The position numbers were made by a program, and so were the translations under genes. Below the pieces are notes generated by a model that had not been told where the DNA came from, did not search any database, and saw only the letters and a list, made by a program, of their open reading frames with translations. Shown here in pieces: positions 45,477-56,554 of a DNA stretch of 64,000 nt. This DNA comes from Dactylis glomerata. Its lineage: Eukaryota > Streptophyta > Magnoliopsida > Poales > Poaceae. The stretch covers positions 1,456,772 through 1,520,771 of the forward strand of contig QXEO01000168.1 of the NCBI GenBank assembly GCA_007115705.1. Direction: 5' to 3'. How positions within the stretch are numbered: position 1 is the stretch's first letter; each line of letters opens with the position of its first letter.

Positions 45477-47073
45477 TCTTTTTGGTACCGATTCTAAGGT
45501 TAATAATTGTTATACCATTAGTACTACCCATGTTCCTTCTTATGATGATATGTTTGATGAGTATGCTTTGCGAAATAGTTGTTCTCTAGCTTGTGATGAT
45601 ACTAAACCTCTAGTTTATGATGGTTATGATGATGAGTATAATATTTTCAGTTCACCTACTTTTGAGGAGAAAAATAGTTATGATTACAATATGCCTCCTG
45701 TTTTTGATGATTATGGTGATGAGAATAATTATTCTATTGAATCTGCTCCTACTCCGATTGTTCATGTAGGGAGTATCAATTCTTTTATGCATGTAGCTCA
45801 TGATAGAGATGTTTTATGTGATAATTATATTGTTAATTCTATTCATGATGCTACTGAAAGTTATTATGAGAGAGGGAAACATGGTTTGATGGATCTCAAA
45901 AGTGAGTTTCCCCTCTTTATGTTGCAATTCTTGAAGTTGTACTTGTTTTGCCTTCCTATGCTTTTTGCTTTGCGCTTTTATGACTTGTCTCTCTACAAGA
46001 CTATTTTTCATAGGAAGTGGTTTAGATTTAAATGTGTTTCATACATGCTTTTTGATGCTCTCTATTGCTTTAAGTTCCTATATGGCGCCCTTACATCAAG
46101 CTCTTTTCTGGCGCCGTTGCCGGGGAATTTCGGGGGACAGAAGTCTCTGTTTCAGCACCCTGCCGGGACGGGGAAGTGCCCCCAGAGCCATCTCCATCGA
46201 CCTCACCGCCATCTCCATCAACCTTGCTGTCTCCTATGATGAGAGGGAGTAGTTCTCCCCCGGGGCTGAGGGCTCTACCGGTAGCTATGTGGTTCACCTC
46301 TCTCTCCCATGATGTGATCTTTATATGATCGTGAGCTTTATATCTAGTTGAATTGGTAGATGTTATTATTCAGATATTATGCTACTCATATGCTTTATTA
46401 TTGTACTCTCCGGAGATACCTCGTATCATGGTGTAAAGGTGACTAGTGTGTGCATCATGTGTATCTTTTTGGTTAATGTCTCTATGAAATGTTGGTGTTT
46501 GTTGGAACCATCTAGTGCGTTCACGGTGATAGTGTGGGACAATCTAGTTTGGGTATATACGGACTTTGAGGAGTGCTTCGTAGCCCTACGCATGATTAGT
46601 GTTCGTTTTCCATTGGAGAATTGTTTTGAGTTGCATATTGATGATAGTATCTATTGGTTCAATTATGTTATATTTGTTGGGAGTGTGTCCACTAGTGAAA
46701 GTATGATCCCTAGGCCTTGTTTCCAAGCATTGCACACCGTTTACTTACTGTTTTGTTACATGTTTGCTCGCAGCGATATTTATTTCAGATCACATTTGCT
46801 ACTTATAATCATCACTACTACTTGTATTTCACTATCTCTTCGCCGAACTAGTGCACCTATACATCTGACAAGTGTATTGGGTGTGTTGGGGACACAAGAG
46901 ACTTTCTGTATCATAATTGCAGGGTTGTTTGAGAGGGATAGCTTTGACCTCTTCCTCCCTAAGTTTGATAAACCTTGGGTGATCCACTTAAGGGAAACTT
47001 GCTGCTGCTCTACAAACCTCTGCACTTGGAGGCCCAACACTGTCTACAAGAACAGAAGCGTGTGTAGACATCA
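45477..47073 (+). repeat. G duplicated block, copy 1 (ORF fragment plus R/U5-like LTR part)
   Basis: Offset 2060-2061 bp from 47539-49134, with about 28 differences by eye (about 1.8%). The first 600 bp is ORF sequence; then comes an LTR-end/PBS junction (PBS at 46109-46126) and about 950 bp of R/U5-like sequence ending GTAGACATCA at 47073. The U5 resembles Triticeae Sabrina-type LTRs as I remember them. Confidence 0.85.
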
Positions 47074-47213
47074 AGCTCTTTTCTGGCGCTGTTGCCGGGG
47101 AGGTAAGGTAAAAGGTACTCGGATCCTCCTGTGTGAGTGCTCGGAGTTATTTCCTTTAGATTCTGCAATTACATCTTTTTGTTTCTTGTTTTTATTTTCA
47201 CTAGTTAGGCTTA
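47074..47213 (+). other. Element G functional-looking PBS and leader
   Basis: TGGCGCTGTTGCCGGGGA at 47084-47101, ten bases after an LTR-type GACATCA end. A leader of about 110 bp precedes the ATG at 47214. The geometry is that of a normal 5' LTR/PBS junction. Confidence 0.8.
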
Positions 47214-48299
47214 ATGGAAAACAAAGAGTTCTTTAGTCTTTTTCCTGAGTTTAGATATGAAGTGTTTGAAGAGAAAATTGAAAAACCTTTGGAGCTTAAT
47301 TTGCATGCTAATAGTGTTGTTAGTATGAATGCTTTAAATACCGTTGTTGCTAATGCTATAGAAAAGTCTAAGCTTGGGGAAGCTGGTTTTGTTAAGCATG
47401 ATATTTTTAGTTCCCGGGCTCTAGTGGAGAAAGTTTGCTCTGATGATATTTTATCTCCCCTATGTGATGTTCCTATGCCTGTTACCTATGTTAGTGATCA
47501 TGATTGGGAAAAGCACTCTACTTTTGATATTGAAAATCTTTTTGGTACCGATTCTAAGGTTAATAATTGTTATACCATTAGTACTACCCATGTTCCTTCT
47601 TATGATGATATGTTTGATGAGTATGCTTTGCGAAATAGTTGTTCTCTAGCTTGTGATGATACTAAACCTCTAGTTTATGATGGTTATGATGATGAGTATA
47701 ATATTTTCAGTTCACCTACTTTTGAGGAGAAAAATAGTTATGATTACAATATGCCTCCTATTTTTGATGATTATGGTGATGAGAATAATTATTCTGTTGA
47801 ATCTGCTCCTACTCTGATTGTTCATGTAGGGCGTATCAATTCTTTTATGCATGTAGCTCATGATAGAGATGTTTTATGTGATAATTATATTGTTAATTCT
47901 ATTCATGATGCTACTGAAAGTTATTATGAGAGAGGGAAACATGGTTTGATGGATCTCAAAAGTGAGTTTCCCCTCTTTATGTTGCAATTCTTGAAGTTGT
48001 ACTTGTTTTGCCTTCCTATGCTTTTTGATTTGCGCTTTTATGACTTGTCTCTCTACAAGACTATTTTTCATAGGAAGTGGTTTAGATTTAAATGTGTTTC
48101 ATACATGCTTTTTGATGCTCTCTATTGCTTTAAGTTCCTATATGGCGCCCTTACATCAAGCTCTTTTCTGGCGCCGTTGCCGGGGAATTTCGGGGGACAG
48201 AAGTCTCTGTTTCAGCACCCTGCCGGGACGAGGAAGTACCCCCGGAGCCATCTCCATCGACCTCACCGCCATCTCCATCAACCTTGCTGTCTCCTATGA
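47214..48299 (+). pseudogene. Element G first ORF, fused into LTR sequence
   Basis: The frame opens at an ATG right after the leader. The first 110 residues carry LFPEF near residue 9 and a V-P-M-P then H-D-W-E-K then E-N-L-F series that resembles the 195-aa ORF of element A. A long Asp/Tyr/Asn-rich low-complexity region follows (about 115-240), then a hydrophobic, basic stretch (about 255-310). From about 48150 the frame reads through an LTR-end/PBS junction into LTR sequence and stops at 48299, so the natural C-terminus is lost. No gag, protease or pol motif is visible in the authentic part. Its function is unknown; it may be a diverged gag N-terminal region. Confidence 0.55.
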
Positions 48300-49134
48300 T
48301 GAGGAGGGAGTAGTTCTCCCCCGGGGCTGAGGGCTCTACCGGTAGCTATGTGGTTCACCTCTCTCTCCCATGATATGATCTTTATGTGATCGTGATCTTT
48401 ATATCTAGTTGAATTGGTAGATGTTATTATTCAGATATTATGCTACTCCTATGCTTTATTATTGTACTCTCCGGAGATACCTCGTATCATGGTGTAAAGG
48501 TGACTAGTGTGTGCATCATGTGTATCTTTTTGGTTAATGTCTCTATGAAATGTTGGTGTTTGTTGGAACCATCTAGTGCGTCCACGGTGATAGTGTGGGA
48601 CAATCTAGTTTTGGTACATACGGACTTTGAGGAGTGCTTCGTAGCCCTACACATGATTAGTGTTCGTTTTCCATTGGAGAATTGTTTTGAGTTGCATATT
48701 GATGATAGTATCTATTGGTTCAATTATGTTATATTTGTTGGGAGTGTGTCCACTAGTGAAAGTATGATCCCTAGGCCTTGTTTCCAAGCATTGCACACCA
48801 TTTACTTACTGTTTTATTACATGTTTGCTCACAGCGATATTTATTTCAGATCACATTTGCTACTTATAACCATCACTACTACTTGTATTTCACTATCTCT
48901 TCGCCGAACTAGTGCACCTATACATCTGACAAGTGTATTGGGTGTGTTGGGGACACAAGAGACTTTCTGTATCGTAATTGTAGGGTTGTTTGAGAGGGAT
49001 AGCTTTGACCTCTTCCTCCCTGAGTTCGATAAACCTTGGGTGATCCACTTAAGGGAAACTTGCTGCTGCTCTACAAACCTCTGCACTTGGAGGCCCAACA
49101 CTGTCTATAAGAACAGAAGCGTATGTAGACATCA
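47539..49134 (+). repeat. G duplicated block, copy 2
   Basis: Second copy of the 1.6-kb block, continuous with the ORF on its left. It contains a PBS-like site at 48169-48186 and ends GTAGACATCA at 49134, where protease coding sequence begins instead of a leader. Confidence 0.85.
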
Positions 49135-49528
49135 GAGACTTGATCTAGAAAAATTGGTATCAACTGATATATCTTTGCAGATGGATGATAAGTCTACTAC
49201 TATTCCTATTGGTATATGTGAAAATGTTCCTATTCAAGTTGCTAACAGTTGTTTGATATCGACTGACTTTGTTGTGTTGGAAATGCCTGAAGATGATAAT
49301 ATGTCTATTATTCTTGGGAGACCCTTTCTAAACACTGCAGGTGCGGTTATTAATTGCAATCAAGGAAAAATAACTTTTAATGTCAATGATAAAGAGTACA
49401 TGGTCTATTTTCCCAAGAAGATTGATAGAAAGAATGCTCTAAATTCAATCAAGAATGTTGAGACCATTCGAGTTGGTCAAATTATTTTAAAGAGCGAAAG
49501 CCCAAGGAAGAATATAAAATTGTCATGA
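49135..49528 (+). pseudogene. Protease C-terminal fragment in element G
   Basis: About 130 residues in frame with read-through from the LTR part. The sequence has the features of the second half of a Ty3/Gypsy protease: I-P-I-G then I-S-T-D-F-V-V-L-E then I-I-L-G-R-P-F-L-N-T then G-A-V-I-N. The active-site half is missing, having been replaced by the LTR block. It ends at TGA 49526-49528, with no RT after it. Confidence 0.75.
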
Positions 49529-50391
49529 TTGGGACTATGCCTATCAAGGTCGAGGTAACATAAGCATATAGTAAAATGCAAAGTTTTGCCTCATACAAAG
49601 TTAGTTTGGTAACAAGACTTGATCAACCTTGTTAACAAAGTGATTTTATATGATCAAAACTTCGTTTTCACCGCATTCACTTTACCTCACTTATATTTAC
49701 TTGTTCATTTTTGTTCCCATTGTTAGTTAAATGATTAGAGTATCTTAGAGCTGCTGCATACTTGGTTTTGATTTGCTTGCAATCTTGCCATCGTTGTTTT
49801 CCCGAGTTTTATTCTCTTATCGTTTTTCTGAAAAAATCCTCAAAAATAAAGTTTCTCGAAAAATTCCAGAAAAATGTTTTTAAATTTTTGTGTCAAAATG
49901 GGGCAGAGAGGCACCTGGGAGACCTCAGGGGGACCTGCCATGCCACCTCACCACCAGGGGGCGCGGCCCAGCCCTGGCCGCGCCCACCTATAGTGAGGGG
50001 CCCCCTGGCCTCTCACTTATCTCTTCCTCCCCAGCTCTTTCTCTCTCCCGAAAACAACGACACACCTGCTCAAACTCGAGTTCTTGCTGCTCTTCATCTC
50101 AATTCTTCGATCTCCTTGCTCAGCCCATCATTGTTGCTGAGATTTGGAGCATTTGTTCTTCGGTATGTGACTCCTCCGATTGTCCAAGTAGAATTTTGTT
50201 TAGTGAAGTATTTCTTGAGTATTTTAGCTCTATAGGTGACAGGTGAAATGAGTTTGCATGCTTGTTCTATTGCTTAGAAATGTTATTTTGATGCATGTTA
50301 TCCCTCTAGTAACTCCCTATAGTAGTTCCCTTCATTTGTTTGTCTCAAATTCATTTTTTATGAGGTTTGTCAAAAATTTCAGAAAAGGGAC
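49529..50391 (+). promoter_or_regulatory. Element G internal spacer with LTR-like GC patch
   Basis: AT-rich non-coding DNA to about 49890, then a GC patch (49905-50010) with the CACCACCAGGGGGCGCGGCC core seen in LTR F, then a pyrimidine-rich leader-like stretch up to the ATG at 50392. It may be an internal promoter for the following ORF. The TATA element is weak or absent, so this is tentative. Confidence 0.4.
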
Positions 50392-50965
50392 ATGGACAAC
50401 TACACCTATGGAGAAGTCTTTGAAAGAGAAGCACCAAGGTCATCAAGGCCTTCAAGATCCACTGCTCAATATAGGATATCTTACAATGAAGATCTTATGT
50501 CACCAAACCTTGAGGGAGACGATGGAGATGCGCATCCATCCACCTTCCCTTGTGCTAACTTTTTGAGTGATGCAGGGATTCTTGATGATTTCTTGCTCCT
50601 TATTAATAGGGTTGGATTGACTACATACATGATGGATGAGAGTAATCAATATGCTATTCTCACAAATATTTTTGTTGAAAGATTTAAATTCACTAACTCT
50701 CATTTCAAGCCTTCCATTGCATTTAAGATTTATGATAAGTCTATCACCATGTCTTTGGAGAGGTTTTGTGATATTTTAGGTATTCCCATGTTTGGGACGG
50801 CGAAGAAGATGCTTCATCAGCCCACTGATTTGTTGGAGCTCTACCGAGGAGTGACCAACGATGATGACCGCACATCACAACGTGGCAAGATAAGAAACAT
50901 TCAACTCCCAGCTATTAGATATTTTACTTACTATCTTGCCACTAGTGTACTTGGTAGAGGGAACA
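50392..50965 (+). pseudogene. ATHILA ORF-1-like protein, N-terminal part, split by H
   Basis: An ATG-started frame of 191 codons before H inserts at GAACA (50961-50965). It resumes in phase at 58153. The sequence resembles the ATHILA ORF-1 family of plant Gypsy elements as I recall it (Y-N-E-D-L-M, the A-F-K-I-Y-D block, L-E-R-F-C-D-I-L-G-I-P, and L-L-E-L-Y-R-G-V-T-N-D-D-D-R-T followed by R-G-K-I-R-N-I-Q-L-P-A-I). The biochemical role of this family is not known. In G it is the last ORF, after the protease fragment, and has its own GC patch upstream. Confidence 0.8.
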
Positions 50966-52561
50966 TCATACGTCCCAAACGTATCTATAATTTTTGATGC
51001 TCCATGCTTGTTTTTACACCATTTGCCTATTGTTTCGTTACACTTAGTGGCATTTTTATACATTTTCCGGAACTAACCTATTAACGAAGTGCCACAGTGC
51101 CAGTTTCCTGTTTTCTGCTGTTTTTGTGTTTCAGAAGTGATACACAGGAAATATTCTCGGAATAGGACGAAACAAGTTCCTGAAGTCATATTTTACCCGG
51201 AAGCTTCCAGAGATCCGAAGAAGTGTCGGAGGGGGCCACCAGGGCCCCACACAAGGGGGCGGCGCGGCCTGGCCCCTGGCCGCGCCACCCCTGTGTGAGA
51301 GCCCCTGGCTCCACCACTGACATCGCCCCTTCGCCTATAAGTACCCCCCGACGAGAAAAACCTAAGGGCCCGATCAGTTTTCCAGAATACATCGTGATCC
51401 GCCGCCGCCGTCGACCCGAAGATCGGGAGGGTCCAGAAGCTCTTCCCGGCACCCTGCCGGAGAGGGGAATCGCCACCGGAGGTCTTCTTCATCGCCATGC
51501 TTGCCTCCGGAGCGATGAGTGAGTAGTCTACCTTGGACTATGGGTCCATAGCAGTAGCTAGATGGTTGTCTTCTCCACCATGTGCTTCATGTTTAGATCT
51601 CATGAGCTGCCCTACATGATTGAGATCACCGTTATGTAATTCTATGATGTTGGTTTGTTGGGATCCGATGAATATTGGTGTTTATGATTAAGTTGTTGTA
51701 CTGAATTATATCTTTTGTTATCTCTATGTTGTTTATGATCTTGCATGCTCTCCGTTGTTAGTAGCTATCTTGGCCGAGTAGTTGCTAGTGACTCCAAGAG
51801 GGGGTATTTATGCTCGATAGTGGGTTCATGTCTCTATTTCACCTGGGGGAGTGACAGAAACCTCTAATGTGGTAGATGTGCTGTTGCTACTAGGGAGAAA
51901 ACAACATTCATATGCTCAAGGGCATATGCTTTGTTTACATTACACACTTTGCTTAATGCAATTATCTGTTGTTCGCAACTTAATACTTCTAGGGTGTTCG
52001 GATGATATCCCCGGGGGTGGATTATTAGTCATAGATGCAGTTGGATGGCGGTCTATGTATTTTGTTGTAATGCCCAGAGTAAATCTCATAGTGATCTTCT
52101 TGACATATCACGTTATCTTTATTCTATCAATTGCCCAACTGTAATTTGTTTACCCAGCATGTTATTTTATCTATGGAGAGACACCACTAGTGAACTGTGG
52201 ACCCTGGTCCTATTTTAATCATATTGCAATCACCTGTTTACTTTTCCCGCATTGTTTACTTTACTCACATATACTCTACTGTTTTCCACTCGATACGCTC
52301 ATAACCTTTGTTTCAAGCAAACCGGTGAGATTGACAACCTCATCGCAAGTTGGGAACAAAGTATTTGTTTGTGTGTGTGCAGGTTCCACAACACCTTCAG
52401 TCGTCATCGTCTCCCTTCTCCTGTTCGATAAACCTTGGTTTCTTAACTGAGGGAAAACTTGCCGCTGCACTCATCATACCTTCCTCTTGGGGTTCCCAAC
52501 GGGCTGGTCATCACCACGCACAAGGACTTACTGCTCCCACGTCATCATCACACGAGTAGCA
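50966..52561 (+). repeat. Element H 5' LTR
   Basis: Same organisation as the LTRs of A, B and D on the opposite strand. U5 ends CACGAGTAGCA and lacks the extra PBS-like motif seen in A and D. Confidence 0.95.
51336..51341 (+). promoter_or_regulatory. TATA box of element H 5' LTR
   Basis: TATAAG in CGCCTATAAGTACC, directly after the GC-rich U3 patch (about 51230-51300). The same site is at 56926 in the 3' LTR. Confidence 0.55.
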
Positions 52562-52751
52562 GCACTTTTTCTGGCGCCGTTGCCGGGGAAGAGAGAAGAC
52601 TTCTGCGAGGGGAGTTCTTCGCACACACATTCTTTACTTTGTTATTTGTTTTGCTTTACTTTATTTTATTTTACCTGCACTGCTTTTTATATCAAAAACC
52701 CAAAAAAATTAGAATCCTTGGTAGTTGTTATTTCCTTGCTTTTAGTTTATC
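52562..52751 (+). other. Element H primer-binding site and leader
   Basis: Perfect tRNA-Asp-type PBS TGGCGCCGTTGCCGGGGA at 52572-52589, ten bases after the LTR. The leader matches A, B and D. Confidence 0.9.
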
Positions 52752-53618
52752 ATGTCTAGTTTAGTTGCTACTACTATGTCCCCCGAGGACATGATCTTTA
52801 CCTTTAAGCAGAAAGATGAGGAAAGCTTTAAAGAAGCTTGGTCTAGAATTTATGATTGACATGGAAAAACTGAACCTAAAATGACTTTGAGTTTGCTTCT
52901 TAGTAGCTTTTACTTTGGACTTTCTCTTCGTTATAGATATGCTTTGGATGCTACTTCTGAAGGAGATTTCCTTCATTGTGATGGAGATCAAGCCTTCAAT
53001 ACTATAAAAAAGTTGATCACAATTTATAGCATGCCAACCTATTTTGATTCCTCTCTTGTGTGCATTTTTAATAGACTTAATACTCTTGAGACTCACACTG
53101 CTAGTTTGAATTCTTGCTACAATACTTTGCGCCAGCATTTTGATTATGTGCCTATAAATTCTGAGCCTTCGAGCTGGTATCCTACAATAAAAATCACCAT
53201 TAGTGGTGAAACTTTGCATGCTCGTTGTGATATTATGTCTGGATTTTGTCTCATGCCAAAGGATGTTTATGAATCTTTGAGCCTTTGGAAGCTTTCTGAG
53301 GGAGGAGAAGAAATTTTTCTTACTAACAATGCCACCATATCTCCCCTTGGAATAGCTGAAGGAGTCTTTACAAAAATCCTAGGAAGAATGATATCTACTG
53401 ATTATCTTGTTATTGAATGTGTAGGAAAAGGACAAATCACACTTGGAAGATCCATTCTGAAGCTCCTTGGCGCCGTTATCGATGTGGGAAAAGGCAATAT
53501 AACATTTACTACTCCACCTTGCAATAACCATGTCTTTCCTAGAGTCAAGAGCAAAGGTAAGAAAGGGAGACGTAAGGCACGTGCTGATCCTAGCACTTCA
53601 TCACTTGATATTACTTGA
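52752..53618 (+). pseudogene. Element H truncated capsid/protease-like ORF with premature stop
   Basis: The frame is co-linear with the 288-aa ORF of D over its whole length and ends in the same D-I-T tail. A TGA at codon 36 (52857-52859) replaces the tryptophan codon present in D. An ATG at 52881 could restart a 245-aa product. The protease-like half shows A-R-C-D-I-M-S-G where an active enzyme has D-T/S/L-G-A, so the same catalytic loss is present in both D and H. About two dozen residue differences separate the two ORFs. Confidence 0.8.
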
Positions 53619-56554
53619 TTCGCAATTTTCTGCGCCTAGCTCAAAGGCGTTAAAGAAAAGCACTCTTGGGAGATAACCCAATGTTTACTTTTCAGTACTT
53701 TTTCTTTTATTTGAGTCTTGGAAGTCATTACTACTGTAATGACCGCTCCTTATCTTGTTTATTTCGTTTTTGTGCCAAGAGAAGCCTCTAATTTGAGTGA
53801 GGTAAAGATTTGGGGATGTTGTTGTCCTGAAACTGTTTTCGGTGCTGCACCGTAAACATTCGTGAAAATTCTCTGTATATCTTTTGGACCTGCGATTTCT
53901 TGTGCATATGCCCCAGGTTATATCCAAATTTTTCTTAGTTGAACACTTTTTGATTTGAGCAACGGAAAATCCCTCAAAAATTCGTCCTTTGTCAGCTGTC
54001 CAGTTTTGACAGATTTCTGCCAATATTTGTTTTTGCCACTTTATCGCTTTCTTTTGAGTTCTTTTTGATCATGGAACTCCTGTGGAAGTTGCTACAGTAG
54101 TATATACTTTATAGGTGGTGGTTTTGGGTTGAAACCTGAAGCTAAGAGAGGTGGAATATATTTTATGCTTACACTAATGTTGCTAATAGAATTGTGTTTA
54201 GTTTTGTATGAAGGAAGTTTTCAAGTGTAGGGATTGGAGAATGATGAGATGAGTTGAAGAATGGACAAAAGCTCAAGCTTGGGGATGCCCATGCATCACC
54301 CCAAGAAATATCCAAGAAGTACAAGCGTCAAAGCTTGGGGATGCCCCCGAGGCACCCCTTCTTCATCGGCAAAAATCAGGTCACCTTTCAAAACACTATA
54401 TTTTTATTGCTTCATGCACTATGTGTTTTTCTTGGAGCGTCAGTTGTTTTAGTTTTCTTAGTTGGTTTAGTTTGTTTGTTTTCTGCAATAAATGGTTGGA
54501 CCCCAACAAATTTCCTTTGGAGGAGATGTACTCGTTTTCGTTTGCAAAGAACGCTCTAGTTTTTACTCTTATTAAAAATCGTGCGTTCTACTTTTTCTGC
54601 TACTGCTTTTGGTTTTCGTTTTCGCCTTGATATGCGTTCAGATCTTGTCATATCTTTTCATCAAGGTGTATTTTTGCCTCTGATATTTATTGGTTTTCAT
54701 CAAAAGAGGTGTTTATAAAAATTTCAAATGGTGTTGGAAAAGAGAAAAAGCTTTGTGCAAAATAGTGGTACAAGAAGGAGCTTGTGTAGACTGCGGCTTA
54801 GGCTTTTTCATGTCATGCTTGATGTATTTTTGATAGTATGCTTAGTGGTTTTGCTGTAGCATGACTTGTCTCAAATAACTGAGATTGCTTAATGAGCCTT
54901 TGAAAAAAATCATGCGTTGTTTTTATTGTATGGAAGCATTATTTTAGTTTTCTCCTTGATGCTTTATTTGGGTTGACTTGGCGCATGCTCACACATGTTA
55001 GACTCTTACAAAGTCGCCATTAGCCTTCATGATCATTTAGTTTTTGACTTTTGATGCCATCGTATGCTTCTTTTAATGTCGTTTTGTCGCTTAGCATGAT
55101 TATGGCCATTATTGCTCTCTTAGTTGGTCGCTCCCAGTCTTTTGCTAGCCCTCGCCTTGTACTGAGTATGAGCTCTACTCGTGCATCCAACTCCTAAAAG
55201 CCAAAGTTTTCCAAAGTGTCCACCATACATACCTACTAGCAATTTGCTATTCCAAGTAAATTTGACTTGCTTTTATTTTCTCTTCAAATTAAACTCTTAC
55301 CAGTGTTATGCGAAATTCGGTCAGTAAAGCTCTCACGAACCGGAAGGCACACTTTACTTTTTCCTGTTCTTAAAAATTTGACATTGTGGTCTTTTATGTT
55401 GAGTTGTTATGCTTGCAAGTTGTAAGTTGGATTCTAGCCCAGCCATGCTGTCATGGGGCAAGCTTTCAACATTGCACTTCTTTTTGAGTTGATATCGTGA
55501 TCTTTTGTTTATGGAAGCCCGCGGTGTGAAATGAATTGGGAATCTTGTGAGGATCATGGAGTTTGTATATGTGTTAGGGAAACGCCGGGCCGCCAATCTA
55601 AGCCATGCATAATTCATGGTGGAAATTTGCAGCATACCCATGGTGAACATTCGACGACGCATCTCACAATAAAAAGCTAAACAATATAGCAAATAAAAGA
55701 GATGTCGAGGTGTTCATTGTCTGCTTGTCCTGTCATTTTGGTGTGGGCTTGTTCCATGTCATCGGTCACGGAGGTACCCCGTTGGCGGTTATCAATGATA
55801 CACATATATTTACAATGACAAGAGCCTTGCTTGGGACTCTAAGTAAAGTAGCATGATTTGGGTACTCGTATTCACGGGACACGAGGTTTTCAACTTATGA
55901 TTTGTCAAGCATATGCATCATAATTGTTCTCGCATTAACTTTAAGCATTCAAGATGCTTATGATGGGGGCAATGAGAGCTCAAAGCCGGTAAGTACCATA
56001 ATTTTTGAAGGTTATAAAACTTGCAATCACTGCTTCCCTCTGCGAAGGGCCTTTCTTTTACTTTTATGTTGAGTCACCACCTTCTTTCTTTATGCACCAT
56101 TAAGAGAGCATAGTTGTCATTCTTAGTGTGATATGCATTGTCCCAAAGTTCATTGATTGATTCATATTGTTGGTTTCACTTGTTCTTAAATTATTTGTAT
56201 CTAGTCGCCCTCTTAAACTTTAAGGTGTCCTATGCATTTATGTTTTGCTCTCTTTGAAGGACAAGCTGAAAACCATTTGTATGTTTTTCCTTATGATTTG
56301 AACACACGTTTGACTTTCATTGTTTCATTATCATGATCTTTTGTTTGTGTTCATTTACATGTTTACAACATGGTTGCTAAGTTCTTATTGTCATGATTAT
56401 ATCTTTCATGCCCATGTTTTAAGTTCTATTGATCCCAGCTCACCAATGCTTACATATATGATTAAGATTGTGTAGGTGCATGTCACCTCTAAAATTATTC
56501 TTTTGTTATCACTTACCTACTCGAGGACGAGCAGGAGTTAAGCTTGGGGATGCT
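53619..56554 (+). other. Element H non-coding 3' half and PPT
   Basis: Matches B and D on the opposite strand. PPT-like copies are at 54274-54290 and 54330-54347. The true PPT, GTTAAGCTTGGGGATGCT, directly precedes the 3' LTR (56536-56554). No ORF is conserved in frame across the copies. Confidence 0.8.

Noticed and set aside
46379..47236. 285-aa and 362-aa ORFs on the plus strand (46379-47236, 48440-49528)
   Set aside because: The long N-terminal parts are read-through of R/U5-like LTR sequence. Only the last 130 residues of the second are protease and are annotated as such.
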